DNA of 64,000 nt from Nocardia tengchongensis. Lineage in GTDB: Bacteria > Actinomycetota > Actinomycetes > Mycobacteriales > Mycobacteriaceae. The translations under genes were made by a program, and so were the position numbers. Position 1 is the stretch's first letter, and each line of letters opens with the position of its first letter. Below are positions 1 through 10,394 of the stretch, in pieces. The DNA lies in the NCBI RefSeq assembly GCF_018362975.1, contig NZ_CP074371.1:186001-250000 (forward strand). Reading direction: 5' to 3'. Below the pieces are notes generated by a model that was not told the DNA's origin, did not search any database, and saw only the letters and a program-made list of their open reading frames with translations.

Positions 1-375
1 GCGGAGTTCCTGGCGGAACAGCCGGGTGTCGAGAAGGTCTACTACGCCGGACTGCCCGGCTCGCCCTGGTTCGAGCGGGGCAAACAGCTGGCACCGAAGG
101 GGGTCGGCGCGATCGTGTCCTTCGAGCTGGCCGGCGGCGTCGACGCGGGCAAGAAGTTCGTGGAGGCGCTGGTGCTGCACAGCCATGTCGCTAACATCGG
201 GGATGTGCGCTCGCTCGTCATCCACCCGGCTTCCACCACGCATTCCCAGCTGACGCCCGCCGAGCAACTGGCTTCCGGCGTCACGCCTGGTCTGGTGCGG
301 TTGGCCGTGGGCATCGAGGGCATCGCCGACATCCTGGCGGATCTCCGCGGCGGACTGACGGCGGCGGCAAGTTGA
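1..375 (+). CDS. metY: O-acetylhomoserine sulfhydrylase, C-terminal end (partial)
   Basis: The frame is open from base 1 and ends at TGA 373-375, so only about 124 C-terminal residues are visible. The protein converts O-acetyl-L-homoserine and sulfide to L-homocysteine, using PLP. The segment carries the family's C-terminal signature: [10 protein letters not shown], then [31 protein letters not shown] (the conserved region near the PLP site) and [17 protein letters not shown]. The PLP-binding lysine lies upstream of the window. The stop overlaps the start of metX by four bases (TTGA), so the two are translationally coupled and make consecutive steps of methionine synthesis. Confidence 0.93.
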   Translation, partial: AEFLAEQPGVEKVYYAGLPGSPWFERGKQLAPKGVGAIVSFELAGGVDAGKKFVEALVLHSHVANIGDVRSLVIHPASTTHSQLTPAEQLASGVTPGLVRLAVGIEGIADILADLRGGLTAAAS

Positions 376-1535
376 CCGTGAACATCGACTCGCAAACGTC
401 CCGGCACGCGGCGGAGCTGTTGCTGCCGCCGCCCGACGGGACGCTGGGCAGCATCGCCATCGGGGACTTCACGCTGGAGAACGGCGTCGTCATCCCCGAT
501 GCGACGCTGGCGGTGCAGCGCTGGGGCGAACTATCCGCGAACGCGGACAACGTGGTGCTGGTCGAGCACGCGCTGACCGGTGATTCGCACGTGGTGGGTC
601 CCGCCGACATGCATCACGGCCAGCCCGGCTGGTGGGACGGCGTCGTCGGCGCCGGCGCGCCCCTGGATACCCGCGAGTGGTGTGTCATCGCCACCAACGT
701 GCTCGGCGGCTGCAAGGGCAGCACCGGCCCGTCCTCCCTGGCCCCGGACGGAAAGCCTTGGGGCACACGGTTTCCCGAGCTGTCCATCCGTGACCAGGTG
801 AACGCGGAGGCCAAGCTCTTCGATCTGCTCGGCATCGACCGCCTGGCCGCCGCGATCGGCGGCTCCATGGGCGGCATGCGGGTGCTGGAATGGATGGTCG
901 GCCGGCCCGAACGGGTCGGCGCGGCCCTGGTGCTGGCCGTCGGCGCGCGCGCCACCGCCGACCAGATCGGCACCCAGACCACCCAGATCGCCGCCATCAA
1001 GGCCGATCCGGACTGGCAGGGCGGCGACTATCACGGCACCGGGCGCGCGCCCATGACCGGCATGGGCATCGCCCGCCGCATCGCGCACCTGACCTACCGC
1101 ACCGAGGGCGAACTCGACCACCGCTTCGAGAATCACGCCCAGGGCGACGAGGATCCGCTCGCGGGTGGCCGCTACGCGGTGCAGAGCTACCTGGAGTACC
1201 AGGCGGACAAGCTGATCGCGCGTTTCGACCCGAGCACCTACGTGCTGCTCACCGAGGCCATGAACCGCTACGACGTGGGTCGCGGCCGCGGCGGCATCGC
1301 CGCGGCGCTGGCCTCGACGCCGGTGCCGTGCGTGATCGGCGGGGTGGACTCGGACCGGCTCTACCCGCTGCGCACCCAGCAGGAGCTGGCCGATCTGCTG
1401 CCGGGTTCCAAGGGGCTCGAGGTCATCCATTCGAAGGACGGCCACGACGGCTTCCTGACCGAGACCGAAGCGGTCGGCAAACTCATGCTGGAGACGATGG
1501 AACTGGCGCGCGCCCAGCGCGTGTCGGGTCGCTGA
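372..1535 (+). CDS. metX: homoserine O-acetyltransferase
   Basis: Alpha/beta-hydrolase-fold enzyme (387 aa) that acetylates L-homoserine with acetyl-CoA, the committed step towards methionine; its product feeds the adjacent MetY. The nucleophile elbow [14 protein letters not shown] places the catalytic serine near residue 165. The C-terminal [10 protein letters not shown] and SKDGHDGFL supply the aspartate and histidine of the triad. Length matches the MetX family. The start at 372 (TTG) overlaps the metY stop; GTG at 378 is an equally possible start that removes two residues. Nothing upstream suggests a separate promoter, so it is probably expressed with metY. Confidence 0.95.
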   Translation: MTVNIDSQTSRHAAELLLPPPDGTLGSIAIGDFTLENGVVIPDATLAVQRWGELSANADNVVLVEHALTGDSHVVGPADMHHGQPGWWDGVVGAGAPLDTREWCVIATNVLGGCKGSTGPSSLAPDGKPWGTRFPELSIRDQVNAEAKLFDLLGIDRLAAAIGGSMGGMRVLEWMVGRPERVGAALVLAVGARATADQIGTQTTQIAAIKADPDWQGGDYHGTGRAPMTGMGIARRIAHLTYRTEGELDHRFENHAQGDEDPLAGGRYAVQSYLEYQADKLIARFDPSTYVLLTEAMNRYDVGRGRGGIAAALASTPVPCVIGGVDSDRLYPLRTQQELADLLPGSKGLEVIHSKDGHDGFLTETEAVGKLMLETMELARAQRVSGR

Positions 1536-1781
1536 TCCGCCGCCGTAACTGTGCCGCGGCGCCGCCGCCCGCCTGCCGTGTGGCGGTGCTGCCTACCCGC
1601 CGTGGCGGCACTGCCCCTGCGCCGTAACACCGCTGCCACTGCCGGACTGCGTTACGGGACGTGTCGCGCCTGTTTCGTGCGAATTGTCATGACGCGCTTC
1701 CGGTTTCGCGGACATGACGCGTTCGTAACCGGACTTCCGGAATGCGTGTGCGACAGGCGTTTCGGTCGTAATATTTCATCC

Positions 1782-1943
1782 ATGACCGCCGCATTCGATG
1801 ACATGGATCTCCGTGATCTCGTCGATCTGCTCTCCGAGGACGAGCAGCGTGAACTCCGCCCGGCCATACTCCGTGTGCTGCACAGACTCCCCGATCAGGA
1901 AGTGCTGCGCCGAGAACTCGGTCGCCGCATAACAGCCGTCTAG
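1782..1943 (+). CDS. small acidic hypothetical protein
   Basis: A 53-residue ORF starting at ATG 1782 and rich in Asp, Glu, Leu and Arg, with an amphipathic helical look (repeated DLRDLVDLL, EDEQRELRPAIL). There is no signal peptide or membrane segment. The sequence TCGTAATATTT about 15 bases upstream could be a -10 region, but no clear Shine-Dalgarno is seen. The 246-base gap before it contains two copies of CATGACGCG (about 1688 and 1714) of unknown meaning. No function recognised. Confidence 0.5.
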   Translation: MTAAFDDMDLRDLVDLLSEDEQRELRPAILRVLHRLPDQEVLRRELGRRITAV

Positions 1944-2061
1944 CAATCCCTCAGCGCCGCCGGTTCACCCCGGCGGCAGAACGTCGCTCACCTTTTCCAG
2001 CGCCGCGACTCCGGTCGCGGCCCCGGCCCCGCGGTTCCGCGCGGCCCGCCGCAGCGTCCGG

Positions 2062-2379
2062 CTACGTGACGCCGAGACTGCTGATGGTCGCCGCCAGCAC
2101 GATGATCGCGACACCCAGCACCGTCAGCCAGACGACATCGAATCCCTTGCTGCGCACCGCGAGCAGACCCGCCCGATCGGTCGGCAGCGTCAGCCGCAGC
2201 GCCGCGGCCAGCAGGGTCGCCCCGCCGAAGAAGAATGTCCCGCGCCGCCAGCGGTCCCAGGCCAGGAAGACCACGGCCACCACCAGCACGGCACCCACCA
2301 GCAGCATGGGCAGATTCTCGCGGGCGAACTCCCCCGCGCGACTGCTGCGACTCTGGGGTGCGGCATGGGCTGGACTCAC
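2062..2379 (-). CDS. DUF3017 family membrane protein
   Basis: A 105-residue protein with three hydrophobic helices: [19 protein letters not shown], the [15 protein letters not shown] stretch, and [18 protein letters not shown] at the C terminus. It fits the actinobacterial DUF3017 family, often found near metX, folD and trmL genes; the function is unknown. The GTG start at 2379 is preceded on the minus strand by TAAGCT, then six bases, then GTG, so the transcript is probably leaderless. It is divergent from trmL with only 26 bases between the two starts. Confidence 0.8.
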   Translation of the reverse strand: MSPAHAAPQSRSSRAGEFARENLPMLLVGAVLVVAVVFLAWDRWRRGTFFFGGATLLAAALRLTLPTDRAGLLAVRSKGFDVVWLTVLGVAIIVLAATISSLGVT

Positions 2380-2405
2380 CGCACGAGCTTAACCGGCCCT
2401 CTGCA

Positions 2406-2882
2406 ATGCTGGATCCCGTGTTCCATCTCGTGTTCTTCGAACCCCGCATCCCGCCCAACACCGGCAACGCCATTCGGCTGGCGGCCGGAACCGGCTGCGC
2501 GCTGCACCTGATCGAACCGCTCGGCTTCGACCTGTCCGAGCCGAAGCTACGCCGGGCCGGCCTGGACTACCACGACCTGGCCGTCGTCACCGTGCACCCG
2601 AACCTCGCCGCCGCCTGGGAGGCCATCGCCCCCGAACGCGTCTTCGCCTTCACCGCCGCGGCCACCACCCGCAACACCGACATCACCTACCGCGACGGCG
2701 ACGTCCTGCTCTTCGGCCCCGAACCCACCGGCCTCCCCGACGAGGTGCTCACCGACCCCCGAGTCACCGACCAACTCCGCATCCCCATGCTCCCGAACCG
2801 CCGCTCCATGAACCTCTCCAACGCGGCCGCGGTCGCGGTCTACGAGGCCTGGCGGCAAATGGGCTTCCCCGGCGCGGTCTAG
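2406..2882 (+). CDS. trmL: tRNA (cytidine(34)-2'-O)-methyltransferase, TrmL/SPOUT
   Basis: SPOUT-class methyltransferase (158 aa, usual TrmL size) that methylates the wobble ribose of tRNA using S-adenosylmethionine. Family signatures are clear: [20 protein letters not shown] at the N terminus, then [10 protein letters not shown], and the knotted SAM-binding C terminus [25 protein letters not shown] 2406 was chosen over upstream in-frame codons because the family motif begins six residues later. The stop overlaps the converging DUF167 gene by four bases. Confidence 0.93.
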   Translation: MLDPVFHLVFFEPRIPPNTGNAIRLAAGTGCALHLIEPLGFDLSEPKLRRAGLDYHDLAVVTVHPNLAAAWEAIAPERVFAFTAAATTRNTDITYRDGDVLLFGPEPTGLPDEVLTDPRVTDQLRIPMLPNRRSMNLSNAAAVAVYEAWRQMGFPGAV

Positions 2883-3106
2883 TCGTCGATTTCGAAGCGC
2901 TTGAATCGGGAGGTCGCGCCGGCGGTGAGGCGGACCGCGGATTTGGGGACGCCGTAGTGGGCGGCCAGCAGTTCGATGGCGGCCTTGTTGGCCTTGCCCT
3001 CCACCGCGGGCGCGCGGACGTACAGCTGCAACGCGCCGTCGTCGAGGATCTCGACGAGCGGGCCCTTCTTGCTGCCGGGTTTGATGGTCGCCCGGACCAC
3101 TGTCAC
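2879..3106 (-). CDS. DUF167 (YggU) family protein
   Basis: A 75-residue protein of the DUF167/YggU fold. Typical landmarks are the [15 protein letters not shown] strand, the [20 protein letters not shown] motif and the [16 protein letters not shown] terminus. The cellular role is not established. The GTG start at 3106 has a good ribosome site (GAGAGGAG five bases upstream); longer upstream frames lack family similarity. It converges on trmL with a four-base overlap. Confidence 0.85.
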   Translation of the reverse strand: MTVVRATIKPGSKKGPLVEILDDGALQLYVRAPAVEGKANKAAIELLAAHYGVPKSAVRLTAGATSRFKRFEIDD

Positions 3107-3275
3107 ACCGCGCTCCTCTCCTGATTCCTTCTCGCCATTGTCTCGGATGCGCTCGGGGTCAACAGTCGCGGCCTGCGATGGAGGCCACAGAATTCCGGGC
3201 GGCGATCGTGGTGGGAAAGCCGTAGTGTCGCGGGTGCCGTGGTGGCGGGAAGCCACCCGGGAAGGAAAAGGCAAG

Positions 3276-4254
3276 ATGGTCAAGCGTTTCGTATTCATGC
3301 TGACGGCCGTGCTGGGGGCGTTCTTGCTGCTGGCGACGGGAACGGCGACGGCCGGACCGGTCACCGTGCACGACGATTCGAAGGTGCTCGATGTCGCCAA
3401 GGTGACGAACGCGGCGAACCAGCTGTCGAATCCGGTGCAGATCTTCACCACCGAGAAGTTCTCCGACGATCACGGCAAGTTCGATCAGGAGACGCAGAGC
3501 CACGTCAAGGATCCGGCGGACGTGGTGCTGGCCATCAACACCAAATCCAAGTTCCTGTCGATCCGCACCGGCGCGAACTCGCACATCCGCGAAACCGGTT
3601 CCGCGGGTACGGCATTCAAGAACGCCTTCGGCAGCGGCGACTACACGGGCGCGACCATCGCCGCCCTGGGCGCGCTGAAGTCGGCGACCGACCAGGCCGC
3701 GCCCAGCAACGCCAAGGCCCCCAACCCGGCCCCCGCGCCCGCACCGGCCGCGCACCACGAGACCAAGAGCAGCGGCCTGGGTTGGCTGGGCTGGCTGTGC
3801 CCGATCGTCGTCATCGGCGGCATCATCGCGGCCGTCGTCTTCTTCCTGCGCCGCCGCAACTCGAACCCGCCGCCCCCGCCCGCCCCGTTCGGCGGCTTCG
3901 GCGGTGGCGGTTTCGGCGGTGACCCCGGCTACGGCGGACCCGGTTACGGCGCACCGGGTTACGGTGGCGGCCCGCGGCGGCATGAGCCCCGGCGCGGCCG
4001 CGGGCCTGGGCGCGGTCGGCGGCGCGCTCGGCGGCGGCCTGCTCGGCTACGAGCTCGGCCGGATGGAAGGCCGGGACGAAGAACGCGACCGCCACGACTA
4101 CGCTCCCCCGCCGGAATCCGGCGGCTACGACCCCGGCCCGCAGCAGTGGGGCGGCGGGGGCGGCGACTACGACTTCGGCGGCGGCGGGGGTGACTTCGGT
4201 GGCGGCGGAGACTTCGGTGGCGGCGACTCGGGTGGAGGCGGCGGCGACTTCTGA
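3276..4254 (+). CDS. TPM-domain membrane protein, Gly-rich tail (frame broken)
   Basis: ATG 3276 follows GGAAGGAAAAGG. Residues 1-28 form a signal peptide (LTAVLGAFLLLATGTATA), followed by a TPM-type domain (DDSKVLDVAKVTNAANQL, VVLAINTKSKFLSIRTG), an Ala-Pro linker, one membrane helix (CPIVVIGGIIAAVVFFLRRR) and a Gly-rich tail. The initial frame is lost at the CCC run 3971-3973. Removing one C continues into MSPGAAAGLGAVGGALGG and ends in repeated GGGDFGGGG at 4254. The tail resembles that of known TPM proteins, so I infer one gene with a one-base insertion. The function of TPM proteins in actinobacteria is poorly known; envelope stress is one suggestion. Confidence 0.75.
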
Positions 4255-4266
4255 CGCCGCACCGCC

Positions 4267-7200
4267 TCAACGGAAGTCGCGCGAGCGCCCTTCGATGCGC
4301 AGATCCATGCGTTGCAGGTGTTCGGCGACGATGGTGACCGCGCCCTCCGCGTTCTGCACCCGTCCGCGGATGAGCAGGGCGGGTGCGGTGGTGGCCAGGC
4401 GGCGGGTAGCGGGCCCACAGTCCGACCGAGCAGACCACGTTCACCATGCCGGTCTCGTCTTCCAGGTTGAGGAAGGTGACCCCGCCCGCGGTGGCCGGGC
4501 GCTGCCGGTGGGTGACCGCGCCGCCGACCAGGATTCGGGTCCCGTCGCGAATGTCGAGCAGCCGGTCGGCGGGGATGACGCCGAGCGCGTCGAGTCGTTC
4601 GCGCAGGAATTCGGTCGGGTAGCTGCCGGGCGAGACGCCGGTGGCCCACACGTCGGCGGCGGCCAGTTCCAGCGCGCTCATGCCGGGCAGGGCGGGTGCG
4701 GCGGTGGCCGCGCCGGTGCCGGGCAGCCGGTCGGGGCGTTCCCCCGCGGCCGCGCCCGCCGCCCACAGCGCCTCGCGGCGGGTGCCGCCGAGACTGTCCA
4801 GCGCGCCCGCGGTGGCCAGCGCTTCGGCTTGCGGCACCGTCAGTTCCACGCGTCCGGTGAGGTCCAGGAACGAGGTGTAGGGCCCGGTTTCGCGGGCGGC
4901 CACGATCTGCTCGGCCAGTTCGGTCCCGATGTGCCGGACCGCGGCCAGCCCCAGCCGGATCGCCATCCCTTTCGCTTCGAGGGTCGCCTCGGCCAGGCTG
5001 TGATTGATGTCGGGCCCGTGCACCGTCACCCCGTGCCGGCGCGCGTCGGCGACCAGTGACTGCGGCGAGTAGAACCCCATCGGCTGGGCGCGCAGCAGCC
5101 CGGCGCAGAAGGCCGCCGGATGATGCAGTTTGAACCACGCCGAGTAGAACACCAGCGACGCGAAACTCTGCGAATGGCTTTCCGGGAAACCGAAATTCGC
5201 GAAGGCGTACACCTTCTCGTAGATGCGGTCGGCGACCTCCCCGGTGATCCCGTGCAGCTCCCGCATGCCCTGATAGAAGCGGGCCCGCAGCCGTTCCATC
5301 TTCTGCGTGGAGCGTTTGGATCCCATGGCGCGGCGCAGTTGATCGGCTTCGGCGGGAGTGAATCCCGCGACGTCCACGGCCATTTGCATGAGCTGCTCCT
5401 GGAACAGCGGCACGCCCAGGGTGCGTTCCAGCGCGTTCTCCAGTGACGGATGGTCGTAGTCGGGTTTCTCCCGGCCGTTGCGGCGCCGGATGTAGGGGTG
5501 CACGGACCCGCCCTGGATGGGCCCGGGCCGGATCAGCGCCACCTCCACCACCAGGTCGTAGAAGTTGCGTGGTTTCAGGCGCGGCAGGGTCGCCATCTGC
5601 GCGCGGGACTCCACCTGGAACACGCCGACCGAGTCGGCGCGGCACAGCATGTCGTAGACGCCTTCCTCGCCCAGGTCCAGCCGGTGCAGTTCGACGGTCT
5701 GTCCTTTGTGCTCGGCCACCAGGTCGATCATGTAGTGCAGCGCCGACAGCATGCCCAGCCCGAGCAGGTCGAATTTGACCAGTCCCGCCGCCGCGCAATC
5801 GTCCTTGTCCCATTGCAGGACACTGCGATCGGCCATGCGCGCCCATTCGGTCGGGCACACGTCGGCGATGGGCCGGTCGCAGATCACCATGCCGCCGGAG
5901 TGAATGCCCAAATGCCGGGGCAGCCCTTCCAATTCGCCGGCCAGCGCGAGCACGTCGTCCGGGATCTCGGTGTGGCTGTTCCTCGGCGACCCCCGTCCAG
6001 CGGCTCACCTGTTTGCTCCAGGCGTCCTGCTGTCCGGTCGAGAAGCCCAGGGCGCGTGCGGCATCGCGCACCGCGGACCGTCCGCGATAGGTGATCACAT
6101 TGGCCACCTGCGCCGCGTACTCGCGCCCATATTTGGCGTAGACGTGCTGGATGGCTTCCTCGCGCCGATCCGATTCGATGTCGATATCGATATCGGGCGG
6201 CCCGTCCCGCTCCGGCGACAGGAACCGCTCGAACAGCAGCTTGTTGGCGACCGGATCCACATTGGTGATGCCGATGGCGTAGCAGACCGCCGAATTGGCG
6301 GCCGAACCTCTACCCTGGCAAAGGATGTCGTTGTCGCGGCAGAAGCTGACGATGTCGTGCACGACCAGGAAGTAGCCCGGAAAGTTCAGGGTGGCGATGA
6401 CGGCGAGCTCGTGTTCGAGCTGCCGGTAGGCGGCCGCGTTCCCGGCGCGCGGCCCGTAGCGCCGGGCCGCGCCCGTGAAGGTGAGTTCCCGCAGCCACGA
6501 GTTCTCGTCGTGCCCGTCGGGTACGTCGAAGGGCGGCAGTTCGGGTGCGATCAGCCGCAGGTCGAACGCGCAGTCCCGGCCCAGCGCAACGGCATTGGGC
6601 ACGGCCTGCGGGCAGGCCGCGAACAGTCTGGCCATCTCGTCGCCGGAGCGCAGGTGCGCGCCGCCGGTGGGGGCCAGCCAGCCTGCCATGTCGTCGAGGC
6701 TGGAGCGGGCTCGAACGGCGGCCAGCGCCATAGCCCGGCGGCGCTGCGGCGGGCCCGCGAAATGCGCTCCGGTGGTGGCGATCACGGGCAGTCCGGCCCG
6801 GTCGGCGAGGGCGAGCAGGCGGGCGTTGCGCTCGTCGTCCTCGGGGATGCCGTGGTGGGTGAGTTCGACGCTCACGTGGTCGCGGCCGAATCGTTCGATC
6901 AGCTCGCGCAGCGCCGCCTCGGCGGCCGCGTCACTCTGCCGCAGCGCTTGCCGCACCGCCCCTTTGCGGCAGCCGGTGAGGATGTGCCAGTGCCCGCCCG
7001 CGGCTGCGGTGAGCCGGTCCAGGTCGTAGCGCAGAATGCCCTTCTCGCCCGCCGCCATGTGCGCGGCGGCCATTTCCCGGGAGAGCCGCCGGTAGCCTTC
7101 CTGCCCGCGCGCCAGCACCAGCAGGTGTGGTCCGGCCGGGTCGGGGGTGCCGGTGCGGGGTTCGGAATTCAGTGCGTCCGACTCGGATTCGCGGCCGCGC

Positions 7201-7640
7201 CGCCGCGGTGCCGCGCCGCGTCCGCGGGGCGCGAGGTGCGCTCCGGCCCGGGCCGCGGTGCCGATGGACAGCTCGGCCCCGAAGATGGTCGGCATCCGCC
7301 ATTCCCGGGCGGCTTCGGCGAAGCGCACCACCCCGTAGAACCCATCGTGATCGGTGAGCGCGAGAGCCTCGAGCCCGAGCCGCACCGCCTCTTCCACCAG
7401 TTCCTCGGGCTGGCTGGCGCCGTCGAGGAAGCTGTAGGCCGAGTGGGTGTGCAGTTCGGCATAGGGCACCGTTGACCTGGCGGCCCGCTCGAGTTCCCCG
7501 GCCTCGTATTTCTCGCGTTTCCGTGACCAGGCCGGGCTGTCGCCGCCGTCGCCGTCGATCCGTTTGCGCGCCGGGTCGGGGCGCCCGGACAGCACCCGTT
7601 CCATTTCCGCCCATGTCGGCGGGCCGTTGCCCCAGCCCAT
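4267..7640 (-). CDS. dnaE2: error-prone DNA polymerase III alpha subunit (frame broken twice)
   Basis: SOS-induced C-family polymerase, the catalytic partner of ImuA'/ImuB in damage-induced mutagenesis. The N-terminal PHP domain shows YAELHTHSAYSFLDGAS and ALTDHDGFYG. The palm includes CQGRGSAANSAVCY and the catalytic acidic cluster DIDIDIESDRRE, then GLPRHLGIHSGGMV and FVPESHS-like FGFPESHSQSFA; an OB-fold region with GMVNVVCS follows. ATG 7640 has GGAGGTGG upstream. Two breaks occur: CCCCC 5990-5994 (one extra base restores WTGSPRNSHTEIPDD) and GGG 4404-4406 (one extra base restores YRRLATTAPALL and the usual EGRSRDFR end at 4267). About 1,123 aa once repaired, normal for DnaE2. A LexA box lies 37 bases upstream. 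Confidence 0.93.
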
Positions 7641-7676
7641 GGCCCACCTCCTCCGCGATCCGACCGGTCTCGAGTA

Positions 7677-7692
7677 TCGAACATACATTCGA
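7677..7692. promoter_or_regulatory. LexA (SOS) box upstream of dnaE2
   Basis: TCGAACATACATTCGA matches the actinobacterial SOS consensus TCGAAC-N4-GTTCGA with one mismatch. It sits 37 bases upstream of the dnaE2 ATG, as expected for a LexA-repressed, damage-inducible promoter. Confidence 0.9.
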
Positions 7693-7738
7693 AACCGATC
7701 GGTCTCTACGGCGGCACGCCAATCCATCGTGGCGCAGT

Positions 7739-7758
7739 AACTTACTTTGGAGTAAGTT
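7739..7758. promoter_or_regulatory. palindromic operator upstream of SDR gene
   Basis: AACTTACTTTGGAGTAAGTT: two perfect 8-base arms (AACTTACT / AGTAAGTT) around TTGG. It is 30 bases upstream of the SDR ATG, a position typical of a TetR-family repressor site. No regulator gene is adjacent, so the repressor must be encoded elsewhere. Confidence 0.6.
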
Positions 7759-7788
7759 CGAGGCAATTCCACCTGCAAGGGAGCAGCG

Positions 7789-8775
7789 ATGAGTGATCAC
7801 TCGGATGACAACGGCACCGGTTACCTGGCTCGCAGGCGCGCTCGCCGCGATCTGACCGGCAAGCACGTGGTGATCACCGGCGCATCCTCCGGCATCGGCC
7901 GCTCGGCCGCGCTCGCCGCCGCGCAGAAGGGCGCGCTCGTCATCCTGCTGGCCCGGCGCGCCGACGAACTGTCCACCGTGGTGGACGAGATCGCCGCCGC
8001 GGGCGGCGCCGCCTTCGGCTACCCGTGCGACATCACCGACCAGGACTCGGTCGACCGCACCATCGAGGCCATCCTCGCCGCGCACGGCCACGTCGACATG
8101 CTGGTCAACAATGCCGGCCGCTCCATCCGCCGCGCCGTGCACCGCTCCACCGGCCGCATGCACGACTTCGAACGCACCATGGCCGTCAACTACTTCGGCG
8201 CGGTCCGCATGACCCTGGGCCTGCTGCCCGGCATGCGGGAACGCAAGGACGGCCACATCGTGAACATCTCCAGCGCCGGCGTCCAGGTCGCCACCCCGCG
8301 CTTCGCCGCCTACCTGGCCAGCAAGGCCGCCCTCGACAAGTTCGCCGAGGTGACCGCCGCCGAAATGCGGGCCAGCAACATCACTTTCACCACCATCCAC
8401 ATGCCCCTGGTCCGCACCCCCATGATCACTCCCAGCGGCGACCAGGGCACCGGCACCCAATCCCCCGAATGGGCCGCCGCCCTCATCATCCGCGCCCTCA
8501 CCGAACGCCCCCGCCGCATCGACGTCCCCCTCGGCACCCTCGCCGAATACGGCAACCTGGTCGCCCCCGGCATCAAGGAGCGCGTCCTGCACCGCTACTA
8601 CCGCGCCATCCCCGACTCCCCCGCCGCCAAGGGCGAAGCGGTCACCGAGCCGGAAACCACCGACGTGGAAATCATTGCCCCGCAACGCCACCGCCGCAGT
8701 GTCCCGCCCGCGGTCCGCGCCACCGGCACCGCCCTGCGCCGCGCCGCCCGCCTGGTCCCGGGCACCCACTGGTAG
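7789..8775 (+). CDS. short-chain dehydrogenase/reductase
   Basis: A 328-residue classical-type SDR. The cofactor motif is VVITGASSGIGRSA (residues 27-40), followed by LVNNAG (105-110) and the catalytic serine (161/162) and YLASK with Tyr175 and Lys179. It resembles the SDR domain of AcrA1/fatty-acyl-CoA-reductase-type proteins and stand-alone SDRs acting on lipids, but the substrate cannot be read from sequence. The C-terminal 90 residues are an extra basic region ending RRAARLVPGTHW. Ribosome site AAGGGAG. It is divergent from dnaE2 and preceded by a strong palindrome. Confidence 0.88.
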   Translation: MSDHSDDNGTGYLARRRARRDLTGKHVVITGASSGIGRSAALAAAQKGALVILLARRADELSTVVDEIAAAGGAAFGYPCDITDQDSVDRTIEAILAAHGHVDMLVNNAGRSIRRAVHRSTGRMHDFERTMAVNYFGAVRMTLGLLPGMRERKDGHIVNISSAGVQVATPRFAAYLASKAALDKFAEVTAAEMRASNITFTTIHMPLVRTPMITPSGDQGTGTQSPEWAAALIIRALTERPRRIDVPLGTLAEYGNLVAPGIKERVLHRYYRAIPDSPAAKGEAVTEPETTDVEIIAPQRHRRSVPPAVRATGTALRRAARLVPGTHW

Positions 8776-8800
8776 GCGATCCCAGGAAAGCGGTTACCGC

Positions 8801-9796
8801 TCAGTCGAGTTGGCGGAGCCGGTCCAGCACCACCGCGGTAGCGGGTTTCGGGCGCGCGCCGCAGCTGGCCTGGCGGGGCGAGTAGGCGGCCGTACGGGTG
8901 GTGACCAGCCAGCGGCGGCCGTCGCGGTGGGTCACCAGAGCCGCGCCCGCGAAAGTGGTGGGGTCGGTGGAGTGTTCGGCATCGCCGGCGGCAGGTTCGA
9001 CGGTGAGGTCGTCGATACCGGCGGCCGGGTCCGTGTCGCCGGAGGCGGTGGTCCGGCCGCTACTGTCGCCGGGCGCGGTGACCCGGGTGAAGGTGGCGTC
9101 GGCGATGCGCTGGCGGACCGCGACTTCCGCGACCTGCTCGACCGGCGTGTAGCAGCTGCGGCCACGCAGGCCGGTGAGGGAGACCTCGCCCTTGTCGGCG
9201 GCGGCGAGCATGGTGTGGGCCGAATCCTCGTCCAGGCGACCGTAGGTGAGGCCGGTCGGCAGGACGATGACGGCGGGGGCGAAGCGGTGGCCGCCGGTGT
9301 GGGAGCACTCCCACACCCGATCCGGGTGGGCGGCGGCCAGGCTCGCGGCGATGGGGCGGCCCAGCAGTGCGCAGCATTGATCGCGTTTGCCGTGGGCGCA
9401 CACCAGCACCAGCGGATCCGTCACGGCCGCACCGATTCCGGGGGCGGGTCCGTTGAGCAGGTGCAGATCCAAGTCCAGGAGTTCGCGCAGGTCGGTGATC
9501 TCGAGCCGCTCGCACCAGGAGCCCTCGGGCCGGGAACTGGCGAGCAGAACGGTTCGCGCGCCGGTGAATTCATGGCGGCCGGGCCGCCGGATCAGGGTGG
9601 GCCGCACATGCGCGGCTTTGGTGCGGGCCGCCAGTTCAGGGGTGATGTCGGGCCCGAGGACCTGGTCGCCGATCACGTCGCGACCCCACGCCCCGGACTG
9701 TTCGACGCACAGCCACCCGGTGATGCGGGTCGCGCTGCCGGGTAGGGGAACCTCCAGCGCGGCAGCCGAACACGACAATCCCTCGAACCCCGTCAC
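8801..9796 (-). CDS. sucrase/ferredoxin-like family protein
   Basis: A 331-residue member of the sucrase/ferredoxin-like (thioredoxin-like [2Fe-2S]) family. Cys133, Cys141 and Cys142 in VCAHGKRDQCC, and Cys164 plus the two histidines of ECSHTGGHRF, are the presumed cluster ligands. The N-terminal EGLSCSAAALE is also typical. The biochemical role is not established; family members are assumed to carry electrons. It sits 13 bases upstream of the YdeI-type gene's end on the same strand and may be cotranscribed with it. Confidence 0.85.
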   Translation of the reverse strand: MTGFEGLSCSAAALEVPLPGSATRITGWLCVEQSGAWGRDVIGDQVLGPDITPELAARTKAAHVRPTLIRRPGRHEFTGARTVLLASSRPEGSWCERLEITDLRELLDLDLHLLNGPAPGIGAAVTDPLVLVCAHGKRDQCCALLGRPIAASLAAAHPDRVWECSHTGGHRFAPAVIVLPTGLTYGRLDEDSAHTMLAAADKGEVSLTGLRGRSCYTPVEQVAEVAVRQRIADATFTRVTAPGDSSGRTTASGDTDPAAGIDDLTVEPAAGDAEHSTDPTTFAGAALVTHRDGRRWLVTTRTAAYSPRQASCGARPKPATAVVLDRLRQLD

Positions 9797-9809
9797 AGTC
9801 GTCCCTCGG

Positions 9810-10370
9810 TCACAGCGGTTTCCCGTCGATCAATTTCGCGATGACCTGCTCCAGCCGCCGCTGCCGGGTCTCCGGCCGCACCGCGCTGCCCAGGTGGTAT
9901 CCGACCGCGAGGCGCGACTGCGTGGGCAGCGTCTCGAAGAAGGCCGCCGCGTCCGGATACCGGGCCAGCGCGTCGAGGAAGTCCCGGGGCAGATCCCGGC
10001 CGACGGCATTGTCCCAGCGGCCGTCTTCCTTGGCCTGATCCACTTCGGCCTGCCCGGCCGGATGCATGAGGCCGGACTCGATCAGCTCGCCCGCCAGCCC
10101 CACATTGCGCTGTGACCACTGGCTGCGCCGGCGGCGCGGGGTGAATCCCATGACGAAGAAGTCGTCGTCGAGTTTCCTGGACTGTCCGTCGATCCAGCCG
10201 AAGCACAGGGCCTGCCGGAGCGCGCCGTCATAGTCGAGTGAAGCGTAGGCCGAGCCCTGCTTCGCGAACTTCAGCCAAATGCCGTCCACCGCCGCGTGAT
10301 TGGCCGACAGCCAGTCCCGGAACGAGGGCTCGTCGGGAAACCACAGCGTGGGACGCTCGGATGTGGACAC
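9810..10370 (-). CDS. YdeI/OmpD-associated family protein
   Basis: A 186-residue protein of the YdeI/OmpD-associated family. Diagnostic segments are GIWLKFAKQGS, YDGALRQALCFGWIDGQSRKLDDDFF, FTPRRRRSQWSQRNVGLAGELI and the C-terminal ALARYPDAAAFFETL and RLEQVIAKLIDGK. In enteric bacteria relatives have been linked to bacteriocin or peptide resistance; whether that holds in actinobacteria is unknown. No signal peptide, so cytoplasmic. Confidence 0.88.
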   Translation of the reverse strand: MSTSERPTLWFPDEPSFRDWLSANHAAVDGIWLKFAKQGSAYASLDYDGALRQALCFGWIDGQSRKLDDDFFVMGFTPRRRRSQWSQRNVGLAGELIESGLMHPAGQAEVDQAKEDGRWDNAVGRDLPRDFLDALARYPDAAAFFETLPTQSRLAVGYHLGSAVRPETRQRRLEQVIAKLIDGKPL

Positions 10371-10394
10371 CGTTCAACTCTAGATACCGGCAGC

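Noticed and set aside
4404..5994. Programmed frameshifting in dnaE2
   Set aside because: The two shifts are in ordinary C/G runs with no slippery-site context, and the same kind of break hits many unrelated genes in the window.
5904..7475. 523-residue plus-strand ORF opposite dnaE2
   Set aside because: Antisense to polymerase coding sequence, with no recognised motif.
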